Both the position numbers and the translations under genes were made by a program. From DAORHV01 sp964448405 (lineage in GTDB: Bacteria > Patescibacteriota > Gracilibacteria > Peribacterales > Peribacteraceae), in assembly GCA_964448405.1 (NCBI GenBank), contig CAYUVW010000020.1:1-28090 (forward strand): a DNA stretch of 28,090 nt. Reading direction: 5' to 3'. The notes beneath the pieces were generated by a model. That model was not told the DNA's origin, did no database searches, and saw nothing but the letters and a program-made list of their open reading frames with translations. Shown piece after piece: positions 7,020-14,833 of the stretch (the first letter of the stretch is position 1; each line of letters opens with the position of its first letter).

Positions 7020-7658
7020 ATGTCCGCTTCTGCCGCTTCACCGGAACGTGAGACACGACTGCGCAGTCGCTTGCCCGAGCAGCGCGAGAGGAAAATCCTT
7101 ACGCCTGTTGAAAGTAAAAAACTGAGGAAGGGTATGAGTCCGAAAATGAAAGCATTACTGGCAACTGGCATCGCTTTAGTGGGAGCAACGGCAGTGGGAG
7201 GTGTGGTTGCGAAGCAGCGTTTCGACGCCATGGCGCCGGGTGAACAGCTGGACTTTGCAAACTCCATGGTCGGTCGCACGAACTGGTTTCCGTGGTTGAG
7301 CGGCCGTATCCGAGGCATGCGTGACGCCGGAATCATGCGAGGACTGAACGACCCGAATACCACCATGACGACAGCGGAAAAATTGGCGTTGGCGAATCGC
7401 ATTCTTGCGACGAAGGATCTTTCGCCGAACGTGCGTGCCGCAGTCATTGCCCAGACCAATGATGGTGTGCGACAGGGGGTGACCAATCTGACTCAGAATG
7501 CTCAGCGGTTTATCGGTGGCTTGGGTACCAGGTTGAGGCTTGGAGGAGGTGGCATGGATGCGTTGTTACGAGACGTGCAGCGTACCAACAAGCATGTGCA
7601 GGATTCCGGTACGTTTAGCGCAGCAGGGCCGGATCGTGTGCCGCCCCCGACACGCTAA
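7020..7658 (+). CDS. Unknown single-pass membrane protein
   Basis: 212-residue protein that I do not recognise. A basic N-terminal stretch of about 35 residues (REKRxR-type, many Arg/Lys) precedes a hydrophobic helix at about 44-62 (LLATGIALVGATAVGGVVA). A polar remainder follows, rich in Asn, Arg and Gly, ending in PPPTR. ATG 7020 is supported by TATTCT at 7008-7013, 6 nt upstream; a second possible ATG at 7134 follows GAGGAAGG closely and would begin just before the helix. The N-terminus faces the cytoplasm if the positive-inside rule holds. Downstream lies the hairpin CCTTCCTCGGAAGG (7674-7687). Confidence 0.65.
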   Translation: MSASAASPERETRLRSRLPEQRERKILTPVESKKLRKGMSPKMKALLATGIALVGATAVGGVVAKQRFDAMAPGEQLDFANSMVGRTNWFPWLSGRIRGMRDAGIMRGLNDPNTTMTTAEKLALANRILATKDLSPNVRAAVIAQTNDGVRQGVTNLTQNAQRFIGGLGTRLRLGGGGMDALLRDVQRTNKHVQDSGTFSAAGPDRVPPPTR

Positions 7659-7673
7659 TCCCATGCAGTACAG

Positions 7674-7704
7674 CCTTCCTCGGAAGGTCATTTTCTGCTA
7701 TACT
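7674..7704 (+). promoter_or_regulatory. Palindrome and -10 box before the secreted-protein gene
   Basis: CCTTCCTCGGAAGG (7674-7687) is a perfect inverted repeat with a very short loop. It is followed by TATACT at 7699-7704, which could be the -10 box for the gene at 7726, giving a leader of about 15 nt with GAGGAA as ribosome site. The palindrome occupies the place where a -35 box or operator would lie. Confidence 0.4.
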
Positions 7705-7725
7705 GAGAGGAAAACACTTCCTTTC

Positions 7726-9255
7726 ATGACCTTGCGATCACATCGTCATTTTGTGGCCGTTCCACTGACATTGGCATTGCTGATGTTGGTGCTTGCGTCG
7801 CATCCGGGCATGAACAGGAGCCAGGCGATGGATTCACAGTCGATCGGCGTTCTGCAAGACGGAGCTGTGCTGGAGTCCAATTCGCGAATTTTGGAATTTA
7901 CCGGGACCCCCGGCATTCATGGTGTGCTCGATGTTCACAGCACGCTGGAGCGCAACGGTGCCACGACATTCTTGCGCAGCGGCACGATGGTTGTGCGCAC
8001 CAGCGGCTACTTGCGTATGCAGATAGGGGATGCGGTCACGGTGGACGGCGTACGCACCGGTTGGTATGCGTTCCACGACGATGCCAATGCTTTGGTTGTA
8101 GCGCTGTCGGCGCCGATCGCCGTAACGGTTCGTGGCGAATGGACGATTCTCACGGCCGGAGAGCAACTTCGGGTGCCGACGGATCTCAATCTGCCTTTGC
8201 AGCGATCGTTGGTTCCGCAGCGTTGGCTGCAGGATTACGCGGCTCGCATGGAAGCGCTATCGGAAGAGGTCATAGACCTGCACATCGTTATTGCAGATGA
8301 CTCTCCGTTGCGGCTGCTGCGCGACGCCATGGATGCCAAAGACTATGCCAAGGCACTGGCTTTCGTTCGTGACGCAACGTACGAACACGTATTGTCGTCC
8401 GAACTCCATCGTCCGGCAGTCTCCGCCATCGTGGCGGAAATCGGTCGCATGCGCCGAGTCGATGCGGACGTAATCGCCGTAGCGCTCCATTGCGTGCGGA
8501 GCATAAGCGGCGACATGCCGATGGATCGACTGCTCAGCATTTCGTATGGCCTTGGGCTGACTCCCGGTGCAGACGAAAAGACCGAGTCTGTCCTTGCCGA
8601 TGTCTTCACTGTCGGTGACGATGCCGTGCGCTGGGCCCAACTGCTTGCCGATATTGAACATACATCGGCTCTGCCATTGCCAGATGTCTTCGTGACGCGT
8701 TGGCAGCGCCTTCTAGAACGCGCTGTTACTGCAGACCCTGCATCGGCTTTATCGTTGTTTTCCGGAGCCAGCGCGCTGCCGCTACTCATTGAAGATCGTG
8801 GGTTTCCACGCCATGCACGACTCTGGGAAGACGCCATTCGCCAGAGTGTCGCATTTGCTACGCCGTTGCTCAGCGATGCAGAGCGCACTGCCGTAGCAAA
8901 GGCACTCCACGATGCTGAGGTGCGCGCCTTGCCCAAGCCTGAACGCGTTGCCGCCAAAGCGTCGTCCAGCGCCGCACCTGCTGTTTCCACTCGTGTGCCA
9001 GAAGAGCTCATTGCCATGACCAAGCAGGCGGTTTTAGAACACGGCGGCATGTTGACGCCTACGACCTCGTTTGTGATTCCGGCGAATCAAGCCGATGCCG
9101 TGCGCGTGCTTGGCGTGTATTTTGCCACCCGCAAAGGAGATTTGTCGTTTGAATTCACGTATCACCCCATCAGTGCAACGCTCGATCGTATCGTCGTTGC
9201 AGATCAGTTGTTGCCGAATACGCTGACACTGGAACAGTTCCTTGCAGGGCTCTAA
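7726..9255 (+). CDS. Secreted or membrane-anchored protein, FecR-like N-terminal half
   Basis: 509-residue protein with an N-terminal signal segment (basic start, hydrophobic 10-25, possible cleavage near SQA at 32-34). Residues about 40-140 form a beta-rich region (LEFTGTPGIHGVLDVHSTLERNGATTFLRSG...VVRTSGYLRMQ...VTVRGEWTILTAGEQLRV) that recalls FecR/DUF-type sensor or surface beta domains. The rest is largely helical with many Ala and Leu, followed by an Ala/Ser-rich linker near 415-425 and a small C-terminal domain. No catalytic motif was recognised. Start ATG 7726 follows GAGGAA and a TATACT box. A terminator follows the stop. Function unknown. Confidence 0.7.
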   Translation: MTLRSHRHFVAVPLTLALLMLVLASHPGMNRSQAMDSQSIGVLQDGAVLESNSRILEFTGTPGIHGVLDVHSTLERNGATTFLRSGTMVVRTSGYLRMQIGDAVTVDGVRTGWYAFHDDANALVVALSAPIAVTVRGEWTILTAGEQLRVPTDLNLPLQRSLVPQRWLQDYAARMEALSEEVIDLHIVIADDSPLRLLRDAMDAKDYAKALAFVRDATYEHVLSSELHRPAVSAIVAEIGRMRRVDADVIAVALHCVRSISGDMPMDRLLSISYGLGLTPGADEKTESVLADVFTVGDDAVRWAQLLADIEHTSALPLPDVFVTRWQRLLERAVTADPASALSLFSGASALPLLIEDRGFPRHARLWEDAIRQSVAFATPLLSDAERTAVAKALHDAEVRALPKPERVAAKASSSAAPAVSTRVPEELIAMTKQAVLEHGGMLTPTTSFVIPANQADAVRVLGVYFATRKGDLSFEFTYHPISATLDRIVVADQLLPNTLTLEQFLAGL

Positions 9256-9259
9256 AACA

Positions 9260-9290
9260 AAAAAGGCCCCCCGTTCGGTGAGGCCTCTTT
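9260..9290. terminator. Bidirectional terminator between convergent genes
   Basis: Hairpin AAAAAGGCCCC...AGGCCTCTTT between the stop of the + strand secreted protein (9255) and the end of the - strand DUF378 gene (9308). An A run on the left and a T run on the right serve both directions. Pairing is imperfect (about 8 of 10). Confidence 0.65.
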
Positions 9291-9307
9291 GCGACGTTGA
9301 AGTCTAA

Positions 9308-9583
9308 TTATTTGGCGCAACCGTCCGTGCAGGCAGTGTTGCCGCACTTGCAACCACCGCTGCAGCACTTGCAGCTCATGATGAGCTTGTACACGCCGGC
9401 CAGACCCACAAGGGCGTAGACGACGGCTTCAACGGTCATCCACTGACCGAGCAGCATGTGTACCAGGTTCCATTCAGAACCTTTGCCCATAAGCATGCCG
9501 AAACCGACGAGTCCCCAGTTCAGGGCACCGACGACAACGAGCAGACAGGCAACCATGCCGAGGGAACACTTCTTACTACACAT
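9308..9583 (-). CDS. DUF378 membrane protein with cysteine-rich tail
   Basis: 91 residues. The core LLVVVGALNWGLVGFG (about 14-29) and VEAVVYALVGLAGVYKLI (51-68) are the two membrane helices and signature of DUF378, a small widespread family of unknown function. Here the helices are followed by a tail with seven cysteines in about 22 residues (CKCC, CKC, and single Cys to the end) and preceded by two more cysteines (MCSKKCS). The tail could bind metal or be oxidised; typical DUF378 proteins lack it. ATG 9583 is the only good start, with no clear ribosome site. Lies convergent with the secreted-protein gene and shares the terminator. Confidence 0.88.
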   Translation of the reverse strand: MCSKKCSLGMVACLLVVVGALNWGLVGFGMLMGKGSEWNLVHMLLGQWMTVEAVVYALVGLAGVYKLIMSCKCCSGGCKCGNTACTDGCAK

Positions 9584-9766
9584 AGGAAAATGTGGGGAAA
9601 TGAAACTTCAGCTATTACATTCTTTCACAGTGCTTTTTGCAAGATTTTCGCTTGTACAAAACAGTTTATCTATGACGAAATCTCATTTTGTGCACATTTT
9701 TTGAACAGTGGATTTTGCATCAATCCAGCGCGAGATTCGTCGGGTATTCTGCTTGTACACGTTTTC

Positions 9767-11590
9767 ATGCGTCTTTCTTTTCGATCGTCACTTCAGGCAT
9801 CGCATTCGCCATTGGTTTTAGGACTTGTGTCTTGCCTGCTGTGCATCGTGGTGAGCGCTGGAATGTTTGTGCTCCGACACGACCGAAATGCGGACATCGT
9901 TTCATCGACATACTCGCTTGCCAGCGGACAGTCTCATGCATTTTCGCTGCCGTTGCAGCTGGCTCAAACCGATGTGCGTACAGTGCAGGTCCACATTGCG
10001 TTCGTCGCCCCTTCGGCTGCGACATCGCGTTACCACATGGTTTGGTATGGCTGTGCTGAGCGCCTTACGCTGAACGGAACGGAGGTAATAGTTGCAGACG
10101 GCAATCGTTGCGACAGTGCTCGCGGCGTTGTTGTGGAGCTCGCCCCAGCTCTTCGTGCAGGTGCGAATACGCTGGAATTGACGTTGGCTGCACATGCAAC
10201 GCGACCTGAATTTTTGGCATTCATGAGTTTGCGACCCTCGGTGCAGAACAGGGAAACGACACTGCATATCGGATTGTTTCTCGCAATGTTGCTATTGATA
10301 GGAGGGTTGGGAGTCGCTGCGGTCTTCCGTTCTTGGCAGCGCGGATGTTGGCTTGGCTGCGTCTTTCTGTGCGGTGCCGCACTGCGCGTGTTGCTCTCGG
10401 TGGCAACGCCGGTAGGCCTGCGAACGTCCGATATCGACGGGCACCTGGACTATGTGCGTCGGGTTGCGGAATATTTTGTCATCCCTCTGGCGCAGTCCGG
10501 CTGGGAAACGTATCAACCGCCGTTGTTTTATTTTGCAGCCGGCGCTTGGATGCGCGCCGTTGCTTTCATTCGATTCGCCGCCGAAATGTCCGTTGCAGAC
10601 GTGCAAGTATTGGCGCTGCTCTTCAGTATGGTAACGCTTGGCATCGGTGTCTGGATTGTTCATGTGTTGTTGCCGGACTCACCTGGTCGGCGGCAGGAGG
10701 CCTTGGTCTGCTCAATGCTTTTTGCAGCCGCACCAGGGTTGGTGTTGTTTGCGCCAAACGTGAGTAACGATTCGTTGCTGACCTTGCTCGCGTTTCTATT
10801 TTTTGCAGCGCTGTTGCAGTGGTATCGGTATGCGCAAATGCGGTGGTGGTTGGCGGTGTGCGTCGTGGTTTCGCTTGGTGTTCTGACAAAATCGAATGCC
10901 TTGGTCTGGATTGGCATTGCTCTTGCGGCAGCGGCATGGAGGCCAGGTTCTTCCTGTCGTACGAAGCTCGCGTTGGCCACACAATTGTTTGGAGTGCTGC
11001 TTGCGCTCTGCGGCTGGTATTTCGTCTTAAGGTACATCATTCAGGGCGAACGCACGCTTATTGGCAACGTTCATCTGTTACCTGAAGCGTATCGGGTCCC
11101 GAATACGCTGCAGTACCTGTTGGGGTTTCATCCGCTGCGCGTGTTTGCGCATCCGTTCATTCAGAATGGCGATGCATCCGCAGGCTGGATGCATCTTACG
11201 GAGTACCTGTTCACCAGCGCGCATTTCGGAGGATTTTCGTATCCTGAGGCAGTCATGTGGATCGCCCAGTGGGTATTGGTTGGCGGAATGTTTTCCATGG
11301 CTTTGGCGGCATACGCAGTCGTACGCGGCAGGCTGAGCGGCATACACCCCGTGGCGGGAATAGCATGTGCATTGCTGCTCTTCAGCCAGCTGGCGTACCG
11401 TATTCTTTATCCATTCAGCTACAACCAAGACGCACGGTTTTCACCCCTCTTGGTTTTGTTGGCGGCATATTGCTGCGTATGGTCATTGCGACACGTACCG
11501 CCGCGCTTCCGTTCCGTGTGCGAGGCAGCATTGCTGGCGTACGCGCTTTGTTGCGCCGCGTTTTCGGTGCTGCTGTTCTTGCAGTATTAA
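9767..11590 (+). CDS. GT39/PMT-like membrane glycosyltransferase
   Basis: 607-residue protein of the GT-C superfamily, with one helix at about 15-37, an extracytoplasmic beta-rich domain at about 40-160 and then ten or more helices. SDIDGHLDYVRR (221-232) holds the acidic motif expected in the first catalytic loop and YQPPLFYFAAGAW (249-261) is a typical ArnT/PMT-like segment, so it probably moves a sugar from a polyprenyl-phosphate donor to an envelope acceptor. The extra N-terminal domain before the acidic motif is unusual for plain GT39 proteins. ATG 9767 starts just before the first helix; the open frame upstream has no conserved sequence. Shares a TTAA stop with the convergent lipoprotein gene. 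Acceptor unknown. Confidence 0.82.
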   Translation: MRLSFRSSLQASHSPLVLGLVSCLLCIVVSAGMFVLRHDRNADIVSSTYSLASGQSHAFSLPLQLAQTDVRTVQVHIAFVAPSAATSRYHMVWYGCAERLTLNGTEVIVADGNRCDSARGVVVELAPALRAGANTLELTLAAHATRPEFLAFMSLRPSVQNRETTLHIGLFLAMLLLIGGLGVAAVFRSWQRGCWLGCVFLCGAALRVLLSVATPVGLRTSDIDGHLDYVRRVAEYFVIPLAQSGWETYQPPLFYFAAGAWMRAVAFIRFAAEMSVADVQVLALLFSMVTLGIGVWIVHVLLPDSPGRRQEALVCSMLFAAAPGLVLFAPNVSNDSLLTLLAFLFFAALLQWYRYAQMRWWLAVCVVVSLGVLTKSNALVWIGIALAAAAWRPGSSCRTKLALATQLFGVLLALCGWYFVLRYIIQGERTLIGNVHLLPEAYRVPNTLQYLLGFHPLRVFAHPFIQNGDASAGWMHLTEYLFTSAHFGGFSYPEAVMWIAQWVLVGGMFSMALAAYAVVRGRLSGIHPVAGIACALLLFSQLAYRILYPFSYNQDARFSPLLVLLAAYCCVWSLRHVPPRFRSVCEAALLAYALCCAAFSVLLFLQY

Positions 11591-12039
11591 AAGACGACCG
11601 AGATCTCCAGGATCTTGTCGTTCTCCGGCATGCCTGACGGATTGTCGTTCCTCAGAATGAGCGTTCCGTTCTTCGCCGTCGTCGTGAACGTGAGTTGTGC
11701 GGAGAAGGGGACGAAGTCGTCGGTCATCCATTCTCCTTGGGCCTGTGCCGTCGTCTGGGCCAACGTTGCGCCTCGTTCATCCACAAGGCGAACGGGGAAC
11801 GAGCCCTCGAAGTACCAGTTTCCACGTGCCTCGCCGGTTACAAACATGCCGCTGGTGAGCGTGTCGCCATTCTTGACGTTCAGCTTCTGAATCAATGCCT
11901 CTGCCTCCATTGTGCTGGAAGTCATACTGCTTGCAGCAGAGGATGTTGAAGCAGCTCCGTTGGAAGGTTGTGAGGGCATGCAGGCGACCAATCCGACTGT
12001 GGTGGCCAAGAGCAAAGAGGCAGTGGAAAGCGTGCGCAT
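11587..12039 (-). CDS. Gmad2-domain lipoprotein
   Basis: 150-residue exported lipoprotein. The signal peptide ends in the lipobox LVAC with C20 as lipidation site, followed by a Ser/Ala/Thr-rich linker (about 21-45). The C-terminal domain, from VTGEARGNWYFEGSFPVRLVD to LRNDNPSGMPENDK, matches the Gmad2 immunoglobulin-like domain by its pattern GxARGxWyFEgsFpvxlvD and NPSGxpenD. This domain is found in spore-germination and surface proteins and is frequent in surface lipoproteins of candidate-phyla bacteria; it probably mediates binding. A TACACT box lies about 26 nt before the ATG. Its TAA shares TTAA with the stop of the GT39 gene. Confidence 0.88.
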   Translation of the reverse strand: MRTLSTASLLLATTVGLVACMPSQPSNGAASTSSAASSMTSSTMEAEALIQKLNVKNGDTLTSGMFVTGEARGNWYFEGSFPVRLVDERGATLAQTTAQAQGEWMTDDFVPFSAQLTFTTTAKNGTLILRNDNPSGMPENDKILEISVVF

Positions 12040-12084
12040 GGTTCTTTTGGGGGTGAAACAAGTTCAGTGTACCACGAGCATATA

Positions 12085-12113
12085 TTTACATTTTTTTAAA
12101 ATATGTTTAAATA
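12085..12113 (+). promoter_or_regulatory. AT-rich promoter region of the TRM13-like gene
   Basis: TTTACA at 12085-12090, a 17-nt spacer and TAAATA at 12108-12113, then 8 nt to ATG 12122. The stretch 12079-12121 is almost pure A/T and stands out from the GC-richer surroundings. The -10 choice is uncertain because several A/T hexamers overlap. Confidence 0.4.
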
Positions 12114-12121
12114 TATACATT

Positions 12122-13042
12122 ATGAACGAGCGTACGTTTTCCATGATCGATGACCTGCGTTTCGGTGCCGGTGGGACGGGTGTGGAACAGTCTGTTGCCG
12201 ATCTTGCCTCTGCAGAAGGATTGCACGAGTTCTTCCAGACGTTCGATGCGTCCAGAATGGCTGGAATCGAGACGCGCGTTGCCGCTATCAATGCCGCACT
12301 AGGCGAAGATCCGCCATCGCCAGCGGTCTTGGGCGTGAGCCGCACAGTCTGGCGCACCATGCGCGGCGTGCATCACGGACTTACCAAGTGGAACTCGGCC
12401 AAGATCCGCGAGGCCGTAGCACTTGCCGATGTCGCGAATACGGTCGACGAAGGCGATGTGTTGCACGTTCACGACGTGTGTGGCGGCAAAGGTGCCGTTG
12501 CGCTCTACGTAGCATTCCTGCGTGAAAAACTGGGCTCAGCAACAACCGGAACATGTTGGGAATTGGAGCCCGGCCGACAGGAGGGTCACGAGTGGATCCG
12601 TCGCTGGCTGCAACTGACGTCGCCGCTGGAGTTTCGGGCTTCCGACGTCGTGCATGCCGACCTCTCGCGCAAGGCGGTCGGCAAAACCCATGCGTTGGCC
12701 AAGCATGCCTGCGGCGCGTTGACTGATTTCGTGTTTGCCAAGGCTGCTGGCTTACCTGCTGCGCAGAAGCCGGATGTGACAGCGGTAATGACGTGCTGCC
12801 ACTCGTACCTTACTGGCACGGAGGCATTTTGGCCTGTAAGCGTGCCGGCTGAAATGCGTCTGGAGATCGCGCGTCGTGCCGACCCTCAGAAAGAACATGA
12901 TCCGTACATTCGCGATGTGGTGGGTGTGGTGTGCCGCCGCGTGGTCGACGCACTGCGTGCCAAGATGCTTGGCGCGGATTTGCGCGAAGCATTGCCGTTC
13001 GGTAAAGAGAGTCAGCGCAACCATGTGCTCAGCAAAGTTTAA
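12122..13042 (+). CDS. TRM13/METTL25-like SAM methyltransferase
   Basis: 306-residue Rossmann-fold methyltransferase. Motif I is VHDVCGGKGA (116-125), the SAM-binding glycine loop. KHACGALTDF (194-203) and CCHSYL (225-230) match the paired signatures 'KHLCGxxTD' and 'CCH' of the TRM13 tRNA 2'-O-methyltransferase family and the related METTL25-type domain. The zinc fingers at the N-terminus of eukaryotic TRM13 are absent; a helical region (1-105) takes their place. An RNA target, perhaps the acceptor stem of tRNA, is inferred only. ATG 12122 is preferred; another at 12143 is possible. It ends in a TTAA that also contains the stop of the convergent downstream gene. Confidence 0.75.
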   Translation: MNERTFSMIDDLRFGAGGTGVEQSVADLASAEGLHEFFQTFDASRMAGIETRVAAINAALGEDPPSPAVLGVSRTVWRTMRGVHHGLTKWNSAKIREAVALADVANTVDEGDVLHVHDVCGGKGAVALYVAFLREKLGSATTGTCWELEPGRQEGHEWIRRWLQLTSPLEFRASDVVHADLSRKAVGKTHALAKHACGALTDFVFAKAAGLPAAQKPDVTAVMTCCHSYLTGTEAFWPVSVPAEMRLEIARRADPQKEHDPYIRDVVGVVCRRVVDALRAKMLGADLREALPFGKESQRNHVLSKV

Positions 13043-13443
13043 GCCCCCAATCCGCGCGTTCCGGGGAGTGTGTCGGTATTCGGCCTGCGATGTGCACGGC
13101 CGTAGTTCATGGCTTTTTCGTCGATCCAACCGCCGATGAATTTTCCGATGATGATGAGCGCGACGGAGAGCGGCATCCACTGGAAGAACGGCACAAAGTA
13201 GCGGTGGAATTGCTCCCATTTGTCCGGGTGGTTGTACCACGACTGCGCATCGGTAAAGAACGATACATTCATGGTTTTAAAGAACCACTCCAACGACATG
13301 TAATTGAACGTGGTGTACAGGAACCAGGTCACGGCCTGGTACACAATGATTCCAACACCACCGAGTCCGGCCACGCCGTAGTTAAAGAAGCCCGAGAGCA
13401 GGTCGGTCACGCGTTCCCAGGCGGGGGCTTGGTATTCGCTCAT
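13039..13443 (-). CDS. Unknown two-helix membrane protein
   Basis: 134-residue protein with hydrophobic helices at about 20-45 (VAGLGGVGIIVYQAVTWFL) and 87-105 (WMPLSVALIIIGKFIGGW). An aromatic-rich middle (WFFKTM...FFTDAQSWYNHPDKWEQFHRYFVPFF) separates them, and the tail is basic and Gly/Pro-containing. I do not recognise a family. Start ATG 13443 has TATCCT 7 nt upstream on the minus strand; an ATG 15 codons earlier is less likely. Its stop shares TTAA with the methyltransferase gene. Confidence 0.72.
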   Translation of the reverse strand: MSEYQAPAWERVTDLLSGFFNYGVAGLGGVGIIVYQAVTWFLYTTFNYMSLEWFFKTMNVSFFTDAQSWYNHPDKWEQFHRYFVPFFQWMPLSVALIIIGKFIGGWIDEKAMNYGRAHRRPNTDTLPGTRGLGA

Positions 13444-13522
13444 GGCAGATAGGATAGCACCTTCGTCGGGGGTGCACGGAAAACTCAAGTTGATGTTGGC
13501 AACATTTGTAAAAAATTCGCGA

Positions 13523-13541
13523 AGGCAGGCTCCGCCTGCCT
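13523..13541. repeat. Short perfect inverted repeat
   Basis: AGGCAGG (13523-13529) and CCTGCCT (13535-13541) around a 5-nt loop, CTCCG. A REP-like hairpin between the membrane protein gene and the tRNA-Ile region. Confidence 0.6.
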
Positions 13542-13567
13542 GGAGCGTTCCATATCGAAGGAGAGTC

Positions 13568-13598
13568 CATGAGAGGAAACGGAACGTTTCCTTTCATG
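13568..13598. repeat. Strong hairpin downstream of the broken tRNA-Ile copy
   Basis: CATGAGAGGAAACG (13568-13581), loop GAA, then CGTTTCCTTTCATG (13585-13598): a 14-bp stem with a single G-T pair. It lies 10 nt past the CCA end of the tRNA-Ile copy in the direction of its transcription (-). It may end or protect that transcript, although no T run follows. Confidence 0.65.
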
Positions 13599-13608
13599 AG
13601 TTTCAAGG

Positions 13609-13717
13609 TGGTGGGCGACGGCAGACTTGAACTGCCGACCTCGACATTATCAGTGCTGCGCATCGCGCTTTTTGTCTCGTCCCGAAAACGGGACTCGGCC
13701 AGCTGAGCTAGTCGGTC
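13609..13717 (-). pseudogene. Broken tRNA-Ile copy with hairpin insertion
   Basis: Read on the minus strand, this copy keeps the D-arm start (TAGCTCAGCTGG) and the anticodon-loop-to-CCA half (from CACTGATAATG on) of the intact tRNA-Ile that precedes it. It is 109 nt rather than 77. The extra sequence lies after the D-loop and contains GTCCCGTTTTCGGGAC, a perfect hairpin, and GCGCGATGCGC. The acceptor 5' strand reads GACCGAC instead of GGGCGAC, so two of seven pairs fail, and the anticodon stem is weakened. The 8-mer TGTCTCGT occurs at 13673-13680 and 13719-13726 on either side of the hairpin and D-arm segment. It cannot form a normal tRNA unless the insert is removed; no known intron type fits this length. 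Confidence 0.8.
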
Positions 13718-13737
13718 CTGTCTCGTGTTGTTCGTGG

Positions 13738-13814
13738 TGGTGGGCGACGGCAGACTTGAACTGCCGACCTCGACATTATCAGTGTCGCGCTCTAACCAGC
13801 TGAGCTAGTCGCCC
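13738..13814 (-). tRNA. tRNA-Ile(GAT)
   Basis: 77-nt cloverleaf. Acceptor GGGCGAC pairs fully with GTCGCCC; D-arm GCTC...GAGC; anticodon stem CGACA/TGTCG around the loop CTGATAA, giving anticodon GAT; T-arm GGCAG-TTCAAGT-CTGCC; discriminator A and an encoded CCA. Anticodon at 13778-13780 on the plus strand (as ATC). Followed at 20 nt by the broken copy. Confidence 0.97.
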
Positions 13815-13862
13815 ATGTAAATAACGTCGATGAGTAAGGAACCTAGTCTCTGTAGCCAACAG

Positions 13863-13891
13863 AGGGTACGAAAGAGTGGGGGATTGGTCAA
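13863..13891 (-). promoter_or_regulatory. Likely promoter of tRNA-Ile
   Basis: On the minus strand, TTGACC (13886-13891), a 17-nt spacer and TACCCT (13863-13868), about 48 nt before the tRNA 5' end. A small CTCTGT/ACAGAG hairpin lies in the leader. Confidence 0.5.
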
Positions 13892-13906
13892 CTGGAACCC
13901 CTCGGC

Positions 13907-14830
13907 TTAACTGTACATCTTCGTCACGCTCTGGCCCGTCACTACGTTCTTGATCACTTCCGCGAGCAGCGGGGCAATGGGCAGCACCGTAAGGCCTTTG
14001 AACGTCTTTCCTTCGGTCGGCATGGTGTCGGTGACAATAACCTCCTTGAATCCTGCCTTACTTAAGTTCTCCACGGCCTTGCCGGAGAACACCGGGTGCG
14101 TGACTGCGGCATAGACGTCTTTGTTGGCATTGCGCTGAATAAGCGCCTCGCGAGCGGGTGCCAGCGTGCTGCCGGTATCAATCATGTCGTCGAAGATAAT
14201 GCACGTCCGTCCGTCGATGTCGCCAGCTACCTCCAGAATCTGTGCTTTGTGGTGCGCTTCGCGGTGCTTGTGCATCACGGCCAGTTCCGCGCCGATCAAA
14301 TCGGCGAACTTCTTGGCGCGCTTGGCGCCGCCGGCGTCCGGGGCTACTACGGTCACATTCTTCAGATTCTTTTCCTTCATGTACTTGGCCAGCACCATGC
14401 GGGCGTCCAGTGCATCGACCGGTACCTGGAAAAACCCTTGGATCTGGTCCGAGTGCAAATCGACGGTAATCACGTGGTCGGCACCGGCAGCTTCCAGCAA
14501 GTGGGCAATCAGTTTGGCGGAAATGGGTTCGCGCGGGAGAGCAACACGGTCCTGACGGGCGTAGGGGAAATGCGGCAAAATCACATGAACGGTCTTGGCG
14601 AAACTGAGCTTGGCGGCTTGGATCATCAGGAACAGCTCCATCATGTCTTCATTCGGGTTGGCGCCCGTCTGCAACAGGAATACCTCCTTCCCGCGAATGG
14701 ATTCCTCGTAGCGCACGTAGCGCTCGCCGCAGTTGAAGTGCTTCAGCGTAATCTTCCCGAGCGTTGTGTTCAGCTCTTTGGCGAGAGCTTTGGCAAGTGC
14801 CGGGTGGGATGATCCTGCGAAGAAATGCAT
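13907..14830 (-). CDS. prs: Ribose-phosphate pyrophosphokinase
   Basis: PRPP synthase of 307 residues, close to the usual 310-320. It transfers pyrophosphate from ATP to ribose-5-phosphate, feeding nucleotide, His and Trp synthesis or salvage. Visible: ATP-site HFPYARQDR (87-95), the metal/substrate segment VDLHSDQIQGFF (123-134), the flexible-loop region VVAPDAGGAKRAKKFAD (161-177) and the PRPP-binding motif DDMIDTGST (214-222). The usual 'ARQDRK' is followed here by VALPREPISAK. ATG 14830 begins exactly at the first family strand. It is divergent from the PRC-barrel gene with only 20 nt between start codons, sharing a palindromic promoter. Confidence 0.96.
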   Translation of the reverse strand: MHFFAGSSHPALAKALAKELNTTLGKITLKHFNCGERYVRYEESIRGKEVFLLQTGANPNEDMMELFLMIQAAKLSFAKTVHVILPHFPYARQDRVALPREPISAKLIAHLLEAAGADHVITVDLHSDQIQGFFQVPVDALDARMVLAKYMKEKNLKNVTVVAPDAGGAKRAKKFADLIGAELAVMHKHREAHHKAQILEVAGDIDGRTCIIFDDMIDTGSTLAPAREALIQRNANKDVYAAVTHPVFSGKAVENLSKAGFKEVIVTDTMPTEGKTFKGLTVLPIAPLLAEVIKNVVTGQSVTKMYS

Positions 14831-14833
14831 GTC

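Noticed and set aside
13609..13717. Group I intron in tRNA-Ile
   Set aside because: The insertion is only about 32 nt and lies near the D-arm, not in the anticodon loop.
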